The notes below the pieces were generated by a model that ran no database searches, was not told the DNA's origin, and saw nothing but the letters and a program-made list of their open reading frames with translations. Below, piece by piece: positions 23,559 through 30,579 of a DNA stretch of 36,466 nucleotides (position 1 is its first letter; each line of letters opens with the position of its first letter). The position numbers and the translations under genes were made by a program. Origin of the DNA: Oscillospiraceae bacterium (GTDB lineage Bacteria; Bacillota; Clostridia; Oscillospirales; Ruminococcaceae); contig JAFQBH010000011.1 of the NCBI GenBank assembly GCA_017399765.1, forward strand, positions 1 to 36,466, given 5' to 3'.

Positions 23559-24056
23559 TTATTTTGTAAGGCGTTTTATAATAAGTTCGTGCTGAGGATA
23601 TTGGCGAAGAAGCTCTTCCCTTTCAAGAAGTTCAAAATCACCGAATTCAAAACCGGGCGAAACCATGCAGCCCGCAAGGGAATATCCCGTTCCGTCCATA
23701 ACCGCGCCGAAAATTGTGCCTTTCGGAATAAGTACCTGGGGCTGTTCGCCGCGTTCAATATCAATGCCGAGCTTAACTCTTTCAAGTTCGCCATTTTTAT
23801 TTATGATATGGATAACCATCGGAACACCGGAATGGTAATACCAGATTTCATCGGATTTAAGACGATGAAAACGGGAAACATCACGGTCTTTAAGAAGGAA
23901 ATAGATGCTGGTCCAGAGTTTTCTGTTTCCGTCAAAGGAAGGATCAACAGCTTTTGCGTCGATTATATCTTTTGATTTAAGACATTCGTTATAATATCCG
24001 CCTTCGGGATGTTCTTTCATATTAAGCTTTTCAACAAAATATTTTCCAGTAAACAA
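23559..24056 (-). CDS. Cupin-fold protein of the DUF985 family
   Basis: The 165-residue protein has the DUF985 signatures HPEGGYY near the N-terminus, FHRLKSDEIWYYHSG in the centre and PKGTIFGA then GCMVSPGFEFGDFEL towards the end. It is a single beta-barrel of the RmlC-like cupin type. The clustered His/Glu (FHR...DE..YYH) could bind a metal. The family's reaction is not established. TTG 24056 is preceded by AGGAGG at eight bases; that site lies in the 3' arm of a hairpin linking it to the MATE gene upstream. Confidence 0.88.
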   Translation of the reverse strand: MFTGKYFVEKLNMKEHPEGGYYNECLKSKDIIDAKAVDPSFDGNRKLWTSIYFLLKDRDVSRFHRLKSDEIWYYHSGVPMVIHIINKNGELERVKLGIDIERGEQPQVLIPKGTIFGAVMDGTGYSLAGCMVSPGFEFGDFELLEREELLRQYPQHELIIKRLTK

Positions 24057-24064
24057 AGAAAAAG

Positions 24065-24107
24065 CCTCCTAAAAAATGATACATACATTGTACCATTTTT
24101 CGGGAGG
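24065..24107 (-). terminator. Hairpin overlapping the promoter and ribosome site of the cupin gene
   Basis: On the minus strand an outer CCTCC/GGAGG stem (24107-24103 with 24069-24065) encloses, after a 2x2 internal loop, a 12-bp helix (24100-24089 with 24083-24072) with one G-U pair and a 5-base loop. CTTTTTC follows. It should terminate the MATE gene ending at 24120. The GGAGG of the 3' arm is the cupin gene's ribosome site, and a TACAAT hexamer (24087-24092) lies in its apex. Confidence 0.7.
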
Positions 24108-24119
24108 TTTTTAAAGTAC

Positions 24120-25472
24120 TTAATCCGAAAATCTTATTTCAATTTCCCGTTTTTTACGCATGTAATAAATTGTTCCGAGAGTTGCGCTCAAAAGCCAGCC
24201 AAGAGGATAGCCGAGGGCAACCGCAGTGAAAGAAGTTGTATATTGGGTTACGAAGAAAAGATATATCTGGCGGAAAACAACGAAAGAGAACAGACGGATC
24301 GCCGTCGGGAACCTTGTATCGCCGGAACCGCAAAGCGCACCGGAAAGAACCGAACTTACCGCAACGAAAGAATAGAACGGAGTCATAAAACGAAGAAGGA
24401 AAACGCCGTATTCAATAACTTCCGCTTCCTTGTTGAAAAGACCTATAAGCTGGGGCGCAAGAATAAGAATCGGAACGGTAACTGCCGCCGTTGCGGCAAA
24501 GGCAAGGATAACGGCATATTTTGTACCTTTTTGGGAGCGTTTTACGTCATGCACTCCAAGGTTTTGTCCGACGAAAGTCGTAATACTCATGGAAATGCTG
24601 TCCAGAGGAATTATCGCAAAATGGTCGATTTTTATATAAGCAGACCATGCGGCCATTACCGAAGAACCGAAGGAATTTATGTAGGACTGCACAAAAACGT
24701 TTGAAAACGAGGTTATGCTCTGCTGCAAAGCCGTTGGAAAACCTATATGGAAAATTTCCTTCATAACATATTTATGGATTTTTATTTTGTCCCAATGGAG
24801 CTTATAAATTCCCTCTTCCCTTGTGAGCGTTCCGAGCACAAGAATGGAAGAAATAATCTGGGAAAGAACGGTTGCATAAGCCGCGCCCGCAACTCCCATT
24901 TTGAAAACTATTACAAAAATAAGGTCAAAAGCTATATTTACAAAAGAGGAAGCTATGAGGAAATACAGCGGACGTTTTGAATCGCCGACCGCGCGAAGAA
25001 TTGCAGCGCCCATATTATAAATCATCAGCGAAGCAATTCCGGCAAAATATATTGTCAGATATGTTTTTGATTCGATAAAAACATCATCCGGAGTTTTCAT
25101 AAACCGGAGCATATACGGAACCATAAAAACACCAAAAGCTGTTGCAGCAACGCTCAGCGCAAAAATCATTCCAATGGCGGTATGGACTGCATCCTGAAGT
25201 TTCTGCCTGTTCTGTGCACCGAAACTTCTTGCAATTACAACAGAAGCGCCGCTTGAAAGACCGGTGAAAAAACCTATGAGCATATTGACGATCGGAGTAG
25301 TTGTTCCAACTGCGGCAAGAGCCTGCTTGCTTACAAAGTTTCCGACTACAATGCTGTCAACGGCGGTATAAAACTGCTGAAAAAGATAGCCGAGCATAAG
25401 CGGAAGTGCAAATTTTATAATCTTTTCCCAGATATTGCCTTCTGTCATAAGGGTAGCGTTTTTTGAAGCCAA
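24120..25472 (-). CDS. MATE-family multidrug/metabolite efflux transporter
   Basis: The 450-residue protein has twelve hydrophobic segments in two halves, each beginning with the MATE pattern (LPLMLGYLFQQFYTAVDSIVVG and FPTALQQSITSFSNVFVQ, spaced here by about 230 residues). ALAAVGTTTP and GASVVIAR are typical. Members export cationic drugs or metabolites in exchange for Na+ or H+. TTG 25472 follows GGGAGG at seven bases. The promoter upstream is strong. The substrate is not predictable; NorM/DinF-type transporters are the nearest groups. Confidence 0.92.
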   Translation of the reverse strand: MASKNATLMTEGNIWEKIIKFALPLMLGYLFQQFYTAVDSIVVGNFVSKQALAAVGTTTPIVNMLIGFFTGLSSGASVVIARSFGAQNRQKLQDAVHTAIGMIFALSVAATAFGVFMVPYMLRFMKTPDDVFIESKTYLTIYFAGIASLMIYNMGAAILRAVGDSKRPLYFLIASSFVNIAFDLIFVIVFKMGVAGAAYATVLSQIISSILVLGTLTREEGIYKLHWDKIKIHKYVMKEIFHIGFPTALQQSITSFSNVFVQSYINSFGSSVMAAWSAYIKIDHFAIIPLDSISMSITTFVGQNLGVHDVKRSQKGTKYAVILAFAATAAVTVPILILAPQLIGLFNKEAEVIEYGVFLLRFMTPFYSFVAVSSVLSGALCGSGDTRFPTAIRLFSFVVFRQIYLFFVTQYTTSFTAVALGYPLGWLLSATLGTIYYMRKKREIEIRFSD

Positions 25473-25508
25473 GTTTCTTCCTCCCTTCTTCAGGATTTTC
25501 CATATTAA

Positions 25509-25537
25509 ATAATAAACTTATATTGTTTCGTTTTCAA
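25509..25537 (-). promoter_or_regulatory. Promoter of the MATE transporter
   Basis: -35 TTGAAA (25532-25537), a 17-base spacer and -10 TATTAT (25509-25514). A TTTGTCGAT at 25541-25549, one base off the Spo0A box TTTGTCGAA, lies just upstream of the -35; this may be chance. Confidence 0.7.
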
Positions 25538-25668
25538 CAATTTGTCGATAATTCTATATAAAAGTAAAAAAATGTTGAAATAATATACATTGTTTTGATT
25601 ATATTGGCTGTATATTTGTAAGTTTTATTCATTTAAGTTCAAAATCTGAATTTTTTTATTCAAAAGGC

Positions 25669-25697
25669 TTTAACAAATTCTTTTTTTGTGGTATGCT
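25669..25697 (+). promoter_or_regulatory. Promoter of the small membrane protein
   Basis: -35 TTTAAC (25669-25674), a 17-base spacer and -10 TATGCT (25692-25697), 32 bases ahead of the ATG at 25730. Confidence 0.5.
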
Positions 25698-25729
25698 TTA
25701 GAAAGAATTTTTTCCGGAGGATTTTTTTA

Positions 25730-26074
25730 ATGAATTACATATATCTTATTCTCGGCGTTGTTCTCGGAATTGTTTTTATCGGAAGAGGAAAAAACGCAAA
25801 AAATCAAAAATTTGTTCCCTATGAAGCAAAGATGAAACTTAAAACAAAAAAGACCATTGAGCAATATGAAGAATGGTGCAAGACCGAAGGTATTGGCTGC
25901 ACTCTTGTCGGTCTTGGTTTTATTGTTTTCGGTGTTTCCGCAACTTTCATGGACAGCAACGCTCTTTTGAGCACCATAATCGCAGTTGTTTCTCTTGTTA
26001 TTTTTATCATAGGTTTTATGATGCGTGTTATCAATAACAAAAAACACCTCGGACATTATTTTACAAAACAATAA
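25730..26074 (+). CDS. Small membrane protein of unknown function
   Basis: The 114-residue protein has three hydrophobic segments (about 2-18, 54-71 and 78-97) separated by a Lys-rich loop (KNAKNQKFVPYEAKMKLKTKK, split by family-neutral residues). I do not recognise a family. ATG 25730 is used because CCGGAGG lies nine bases upstream; the longer reading from 25688 lacks such a site. It is monocistronic, with its own promoter and a terminator at 26081-26108. Confidence 0.78.
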   Translation: MNYIYLILGVVLGIVFIGRGKNAKNQKFVPYEAKMKLKTKKTIEQYEEWCKTEGIGCTLVGLGFIVFGVSATFMDSNALLSTIIAVVSLVIFIIGFMMRVINNKKHLGHYFTKQ

Positions 26075-26080
26075 AAGATT

Positions 26081-26108
26081 AAAAATCCCGTCGAAAGACG
26101 GGATTTTT
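26081..26108 (+). terminator. Terminator of the small membrane protein
   Basis: A 12-bp stem (26081-26092 with 26097-26108, core ATCCCGTC) with a GAAA loop and a T7 tail. Confidence 0.92.
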
Positions 26109-26171
26109 TTGAAAAGGGCGAAACCAAAATCAATTTTTTGCGTGATATATTGATGAAAGGAGGTTTTTGCG

Positions 26172-26732
26172 TTGGAAGATTTAAAAATAATCGAACTGTT
26201 TTTTGACAGAAAAGAATATGCCATTGCCGAAACGGAAAGAAAATACGGCGGTTATCTTTCAAAAATTGCTTATAATATCCTTTTTGATTCTGAAGACAGC
26301 GAAGAATGTGTAAACGACACCTATATGAAGGCATGGAACACCATTCCGCCCCAAAAACCGGAAGTTCTCCGAACTTTTCTCGGGAAAATTACAAGACGCC
26401 TTGCAATAGATGTTTTCCGCAAAAAGCACGCAGAAAAACGCGGAAATTCCGAATTTGCCCTTTCCCTTTCGGAACTTGACGAATGCATTCCCGACAAACT
26501 TTCCGCCGAAGCGGAATTTGAGCAAAAAGAACTTTCCGAAAGCATAAACCGCTTTCTTGCTTCGCTTTCGAAGGAAAACCGGGATATTTTCATCTGCCGC
26601 TATTTTTATTCTGATTCAATCAAAGAAATTGCCTCCTTTTTCCAAAGCAATGAAGCAAAAATCAAAAGTTCGCTTTTCCGGAGCAGAAAAATCCTTAAAG
26701 AACATCTTTTAAAGGAGGGTTTTGATTTATGA
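26172..26732 (+). CDS. ECF-type RNA polymerase sigma factor (paralogue of 15092-15646)
   Basis: The 186-residue protein aligns end to end with the sigma factor at 15092-15646. The shared parts are the N-terminus, the region-2 block EDSEECVNDTYMKAWNTIPP and FLGKITRRLAIDVFRKK, and region 4 (SKENRDIFICRYFYSDSIKEIA, then KSSLFRSRKILKEHL). TTG 26172 has AAAGGAGG eight bases ahead. Upstream, GCGAAACC (near 26119) and TGCGTGATAT (near 26138) could be the -35 and -10 of an ECF-type autoregulated promoter. It is coupled by ATGA overlap to the anti-sigma-like gene at 26729. Confidence 0.93.
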   Translation: MEDLKIIELFFDRKEYAIAETERKYGGYLSKIAYNILFDSEDSEECVNDTYMKAWNTIPPQKPEVLRTFLGKITRRLAIDVFRKKHAEKRGNSEFALSLSELDECIPDKLSAEAEFEQKELSESINRFLASLSKENRDIFICRYFYSDSIKEIASFFQSNEAKIKSSLFRSRKILKEHLLKEGFDL

Positions 26733-27943
26733 AAGCAGAAGATATTTCCGAAGCAATGAATAACATAAACGAAGATTTTATTGAATCCGCGAACGAAAGA
26801 AGAAAACCGAAATCAAGAAAATCCTCTTGGGTAAAATGGGTTTCCGCCGCCGCGGCAATTGCTGTTTTTGCTTTTGCCGGTGCAAAAGCCTTTGTTCCTG
26901 ACCGGCCGGAACAAAACGATAATCCGGTTGGTGGAACAGAAAGCGAATACGGTTCTGTGCTTCCGATTCTTGAATATATCGAAAGCGATGCCACCGCTTA
27001 CGGTTTTGAAGGATATATGGCTTACGATATTTCCGAACTTGAAAACGGAAACCCCTGGAACGAAAAAATGGTTTTCGAAGCTCTTCCGGTTTTCCGGAAC
27101 AACTCTTTTAACGAAGTCGGAATCGCCTATCCCGGAATCGGCGAAGAAACCATGCTCAAAAAACTGAATTCAATAACCGGCGGTGAGCACGGAGAAATTG
27201 AATATTCCCGCGTCGGAGATTTTTCTTCCGGAAGCGGAATTCCCGATGATTTTGTTGACCGAATCGAAGCGGATTTCGGCAATTGCGCCATTGAAATCCA
27301 GTCAAACGGCACTATAGTTGTAACTTACAACGGTTTTGAGGGTGAAGAACTTCCTGAAGGTTACAGCTTTACCTACAATAATACATCCGAAGGCGAAGCT
27401 TTTGAAACCATTAAATATATTCATCAAAATTACAGTGATATAATCGGACTTCCCGAGGCAACTTTTGTCACTTCAAAAGAATATACCTTCAGTGGCGAGG
27501 AAATTCGGGATTATAATATTTATGATTTTTCCGGCGATGAAATAAGCGATATGCTGAATTTTTCTTTTAATGAAGTTCAGCTTGCGCCCAACGACGAAGG
27601 AAAACTGATGCTTATAAGAATCAACGACAAACTTTCCTGCGCGGAAAAAATCGGAGATTATCCTATAATTTCTCCGGAAGAAGCAAAGGATATGCTCCTT
27701 AAAGGAGGATATATCACAACCGTTCCCTATGAAATGCCCGGAGAAAAATATATCGCAAATACCGAACTTATTTACCGGAGCGGAATCGGCGAAAACATCT
27801 GGATGCCCTATTACCGGTTCCTTGTTGAACTTCCGGAAATGGCACAGGAAAATGGACTTAAAAATTTCGGCGCATATTACGTTCCTGCGGTCAAGGCTGA
27901 ATTTATAACCGGTCTTCCCCTTTGGAACGGAAGCTTTAACTGA
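26729..27943 (+). CDS. Membrane anti-sigma-factor-like protein
   Basis: The 404 residues have a cytoplasmic N-terminus of about 33 residues, one membrane segment (about 34-54, VSAAAAIAVFAFAGAKAFV) and an outside domain of about 345 residues with no family I recognise. It overlaps the sigma gene by four bases (ATGA) with AAAGGAGG ahead, so expression is coupled. Its start (MKAEDISEAMNNINEDFIESA) parallels that of the protein at 13500-15095 (MKSEKIFEALTEIEDKYIDEA), but the outside domains look unrelated. This suggests the pairs share an inhibitory segment and sense different signals. Confidence 0.8.
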   Translation: MKAEDISEAMNNINEDFIESANERRKPKSRKSSWVKWVSAAAAIAVFAFAGAKAFVPDRPEQNDNPVGGTESEYGSVLPILEYIESDATAYGFEGYMAYDISELENGNPWNEKMVFEALPVFRNNSFNEVGIAYPGIGEETMLKKLNSITGGEHGEIEYSRVGDFSSGSGIPDDFVDRIEADFGNCAIEIQSNGTIVVTYNGFEGEELPEGYSFTYNNTSEGEAFETIKYIHQNYSDIIGLPEATFVTSKEYTFSGEEIRDYNIYDFSGDEISDMLNFSFNEVQLAPNDEGKLMLIRINDKLSCAEKIGDYPIISPEEAKDMLLKGGYITTVPYEMPGEKYIANTELIYRSGIGENIWMPYYRFLVELPEMAQENGLKNFGAYYVPAVKAEFITGLPLWNGSFN

Positions 27944-27972
27944 AAAAAACGGGCTTTAAAGCCCGTTTTTTT
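27943..27972. terminator. Bidirectional terminator between the anti-sigma-like and GNAT genes
   Basis: A perfect 30-bp palindrome (A7-CGGGCTTT and its complement), with T7 on either strand. It touches the stop codons of both converging genes (27943 and 27971). Confidence 0.93.
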
Positions 27973-28435
27973 ACAGCATCAATCTATAAACTTCAATATT
28001 ACCCGTTTTTTCTTCATAAACAAAACCGTTTTTTTCGGCAATATGTTTGCTTGCGGATTGGTTTTCGTCACATTCGATAATAAGATTTTTTATATCAAGA
28101 GTTTTTGAATATTCTATTATCCTTTTCGTAAGTTCATTTGAAATTCCAATTCCCCAATATTTTTTATTGATTACCCAACCGATTTCATAACCGCCATTTT
28201 CATAACTATGGAAAATAAGATGCCCGATCACTTTTTCCGTTTCATTAAATTCCACGGCATAAACCAGCGGCGGTTCACAAAGACCCGCATTTTTAATAAA
28301 ATCCACCGTTTTTTTCATATCAAAAACCGGCTCGATATATTTCATAACTTCCGAATCCGAAAGAGCTTCATACAGATCTTTTGCGTCTTCCGGGCGGAAA
28401 TTTCGGATTTTGCATCTTTTTGTAAAAAGTTCCAT
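27971..28435 (-). CDS. GNAT-family N-acetyltransferase
   Basis: The 154-residue protein resembles the RimJ/RimL-type GNAT group that acetylates protein N-termini or small molecules with acetyl-CoA. The opening RCKIRNFRPEDAKDLYEAL, the strand-turn YEIGWVINKKYWGIGISNE (with a Q/RxxGxG/A-like WGIGIS loop) and the ending ASKHIAEKNGFVYEEK are typical. ATG 28435 with AAGGTG ahead is used, not the upstream 28573: the longer reading overlaps the terminator at 28449-28482. The substrate is unknown. Confidence 0.88.
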   Translation of the reverse strand: MELFTKRCKIRNFRPEDAKDLYEALSDSEVMKYIEPVFDMKKTVDFIKNAGLCEPPLVYAVEFNETEKVIGHLIFHSYENGGYEIGWVINKKYWGIGISNELTKRIIEYSKTLDIKNLIIECDENQSASKHIAEKNGFVYEEKTGNIEVYRLML

Positions 28436-28448
28436 TTTATCACCTTTT

Positions 28449-28482
28449 AAAAAACTCCCGCAAAAATCTGCGGGAGTTTTTT
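28449..28482 (-). terminator. Terminator of the 28485-29909 operon
   Basis: A 14-bp stem (28449-28462 with 28469-28482, core ACTCCCGCA) with a 6-base loop and T-run on the minus strand, three bases after the stop at 28485. Confidence 0.9.
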
Positions 28483-28484
28483 TG

Positions 28485-29294
28485 TTATCTGTAATCGTCC
28501 ATTTCAAAAGTGAAAGTTCCCACTTCGCCGAATTCGTTGTATTCGATTTTCTTTCCGGGAACAACTGCGCCAACGCTATGAGAAAGAGGCGTTACCTCTA
28601 CCATTTCGCCCTTGTTTTCCATCCAGTCAAGACGGCAGACGATAACGCTTGTACAAATATAATAAATATCGACAATATCTTTTTTCATTGCAACGTAATC
28701 TGCGCCGTCATTGGAATAATAAAGAGCTGTGCAGAGTTCTTCTCCCTCGAGAAGATTTTTTATTTTACGGATGAATTTTCCGTCTTTTTCGTCTTTTAAA
28801 AGTTCGCTTTTGATAAACTCCGCAATTTTAAGATAGTTTTCTTTTCCGTTTTTTTCAAGACCGTCTTTTTCAAGAATATCGAAAACGTTTGAATCTTCCG
28901 GAAAACCTTCGAGTAAAAGCGCAAGAGGGTTTTCTTCAACGGCCTTGCGGTAGGTCATAAGGCTTACGGTTTCGCCTTCGGCAATTTTCCCTTCAACAAA
29001 AGGAATTATCGGGTCATAGCTGAAGCGGATATATTCTTCGCCGAAAAGCGGAGATTCTTCGAAAAGCGTTTTTTCGTGATCAAAAAGCGGTTTTCCGTCA
29101 TTGCGGACAACCCTGTAAAGTTCCGGAGCTTTAATCTCTTTCGATGCAGAAAAAAGCATTCCGACGGTTTCGTCAAGAAGAAATGCTTCCGTTTCTTCCT
29201 GCATATCTCCACGGTTTTTAAGCTTTTCTATTTTTTCGGAAAGTTCTTCCGGTGATGCTGAATTTAATTTTTCAATGGCTTCTTCGTATCTCAT
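28485..29294 (-). CDS. Acidic soluble protein of unknown function
   Basis: I do not recognise this 269-residue protein. It is Glu/Lys-rich with long predicted helices in its first two-thirds (EEAIEKLNSASPEELSEKIEK-like and YLKIAEFIKSELLKDEK-like) and a beta-rich end (SVIVCRLDWMENKGEMVEV, GTFTFEMDDYR). There is no signal peptide or membrane segment. GAGGTTG before ATG 29294 contains the stop region of the DUF2284 gene nine bases upstream, so the two are probably translated together. Confidence 0.78.
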   Translation of the reverse strand: MRYEEAIEKLNSASPEELSEKIEKLKNRGDMQEETEAFLLDETVGMLFSASKEIKAPELYRVVRNDGKPLFDHEKTLFEESPLFGEEYIRFSYDPIIPFVEGKIAEGETVSLMTYRKAVEENPLALLLEGFPEDSNVFDILEKDGLEKNGKENYLKIAEFIKSELLKDEKDGKFIRKIKNLLEGEELCTALYYSNDGADYVAMKKDIVDIYYICTSVIVCRLDWMENKGEMVEVTPLSHSVGAVVPGKKIEYNEFGEVGTFTFEMDDYR

Positions 29295-29303
29295 TTTTCA
29301 ACC

Positions 29304-29909
29304 TCATTCTTTAACTTTTATCTCTTCGGAATCGCTTAAAAGTCCGACAATAAAAAGGAAATATTCCGGGGCTTTTCCGTTTTCTATCCAAAGGATTTTT
29401 GTGCCGAAAAGTTCTTCCGCGGTTTTAACAAGGTTTCCGCCGATAGCATCTATCGCAGGGCGGATATCGTCCTCATGGCGGCAGGGTTTTCCTTTCGGTC
29501 TTGTACAGCGTTTGCATTTTGCGCAATGACCGCCGTCAAGAGCAAAGGAACCGGGGTTTTCCCTTTCAACTCCCAAAATCCATTTGCTTGCAAGGATATA
29601 ATTCTGATGGCGGATTCCGAGAACAAGTTCATCGATTTCTTCCTGGGTCATTCCGTGTTCGATAATATCGTCTTCAAGATACATTTTGAACGCAAAAAGG
29701 TGGAGATATTTATAATTGTTCCAATATTTTTCCCTGACGTCAAAAGCATAGGGCGGACAGCCCCATTTTGCGCCGTAATTCGGGCACATTTTACAGCATT
29801 CGATAAAGCGCTCTACTTCAACGTAATCCCTTGCGTAATCCGCGGAAAGGATTTTTTCATAGCTGCGCTCCACCGATTTTATTCCTTTTGCTTTTCTGAA
29901 ACGAATCAT
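29304..29909 (-). CDS. DUF2284 metal-binding (Cys-rich) protein
   Basis: The 201-residue protein has the DUF2284 cysteine pattern: ECCKMCPNYGAKWGCPP near residue 40 and HCAKCKRCTRPKGKPCRHE near residue 130. Seven or more Cys are spaced like ferredoxin-type or zinc ligands. The family is predicted to bind metal and its function is not known. ATG 29909 is preferred over the TTG at 29915, since AAGGTG lies eight bases ahead of it. The promoter overlaps the 3' end of the upstream gene and has a palindrome in its spacer. Confidence 0.88.
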   Translation of the reverse strand: MIRFRKAKGIKSVERSYEKILSADYARDYVEVERFIECCKMCPNYGAKWGCPPYAFDVREKYWNNYKYLHLFAFKMYLEDDIIEHGMTQEEIDELVLGIRHQNYILASKWILGVERENPGSFALDGGHCAKCKRCTRPKGKPCRHEDDIRPAIDAIGGNLVKTAEELFGTKILWIENGKAPEYFLFIVGLLSDSEEIKVKE

Positions 29910-29942
29910 AAACAAATCACCTTTATAATTAAAACTGGAATT

Positions 29943-29971
29943 ATAATATCATAAACCGCGGTTTATTGCAA
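29943..29971 (-). promoter_or_regulatory. Promoter of the DUF2284 operon with a palindrome in its spacer
   Basis: -35 TTGCAA (29966-29971) and -10 TATTAT (29943-29948) are 17 bases apart. The spacer is almost filled by a perfect 16-bp palindrome, ATAAACCGCGGTTTAT (29951-29966), an operator-like position. The -35 overlaps the last codons of the upstream gene. Confidence 0.6.
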
Positions 29972-30463
29972 TTCTTCCGCAAGCTTTTCCAAAATCACCC
30001 TGTATGCCGGGTGATATTCGGTTTTATATCTTTCGCTGTGGCTTACCATTTCGCCGTTATATCCCGAAAGATATTCAAGAAGTTCTCTTTCCGAAAAAGG
30101 TGTTCTTCCCTCTTTCGAAAGTTTTTTCAAAATTTCAATTTTCGGTTCAAATTCGGTTTTTTCGCCGGAATTTGCGCTTTTTATAAAAACTTCACAGATT
30201 TTTTCTTCCGGAATTTTAACGGCTTTCGCTTTATGCAAATCAATCCGAACATATACGCCGCCAATGGGTTCGAAAATTTGAGCACCATGATTTTCTTCCG
30301 TTTCAACAATTTCCGTTTTGAGCATGCTCAAAGCTTTTTCCTCGTTTTTAACGAGATGTCCGCAGCCGAAAGCGCTTTGATAACAAAGTTTTACCGCATC
30401 GACCGGCTTCATAAGCGGATATTTTTCAAAATGAAAAAGCAGGATTTTTTCAAAATTCTCCAA
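29963..30463 (-). CDS. Conserved-looking protein of unknown function
   Basis: This 166-residue soluble protein has recognisable dense motifs but no function I can name: YPLMKPVDAVKLCYQSAFGCGHLV near the N-terminus (split: YPLMKPVDAVKL, then YQSAFGCGHLV), GGVYVRIDLH in the centre and MVSHSERYKTEYHPAYRVI at the end. The conserved-looking His, Cys, Ser, Arg and Tyr suggest an enzyme or ligand-binding protein. TTG 30463 is preceded by AGGAGGAGG at five bases. It diverges from the YihY gene at 30580. Its stop overlaps the promoter of the next operon. Confidence 0.75.
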   Translation of the reverse strand: MENFEKILLFHFEKYPLMKPVDAVKLCYQSAFGCGHLVKNEEKALSMLKTEIVETEENHGAQIFEPIGGVYVRIDLHKAKAVKIPEEKICEVFIKSANSGEKTEFEPKIEILKKLSKEGRTPFSERELLEYLSGYNGEMVSHSERYKTEYHPAYRVILEKLAEELQ

Positions 30464-30509
30464 AAAATCCTCCTCCTTTTATGTAAACTAAAATTTATAA
30501 TCCATAAAG

Positions 30510-30537
30510 TTGAATTTTGAACTTTCGATAGTATAAT
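30510..30537 (+). promoter_or_regulatory. Promoter of the YihY/BrkB gene
   Basis: -35 TTGAAT (30510-30515), a 16-base spacer and a perfect -10 TATAAT (30532-30537), in the divergent gap before ATG 30580. Confidence 0.65.
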
Positions 30538-30579
30538 ATAAATATAACATAAATCAATTCATTTTTACAGAGGATTTTA

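Noticed and set aside
25541-25549. TTTGTCGAT as a Spo0A box controlling the MATE gene
   Set aside because: One mismatch in a short AT-rich site is expected by chance; mentioned only in the promoter entry.
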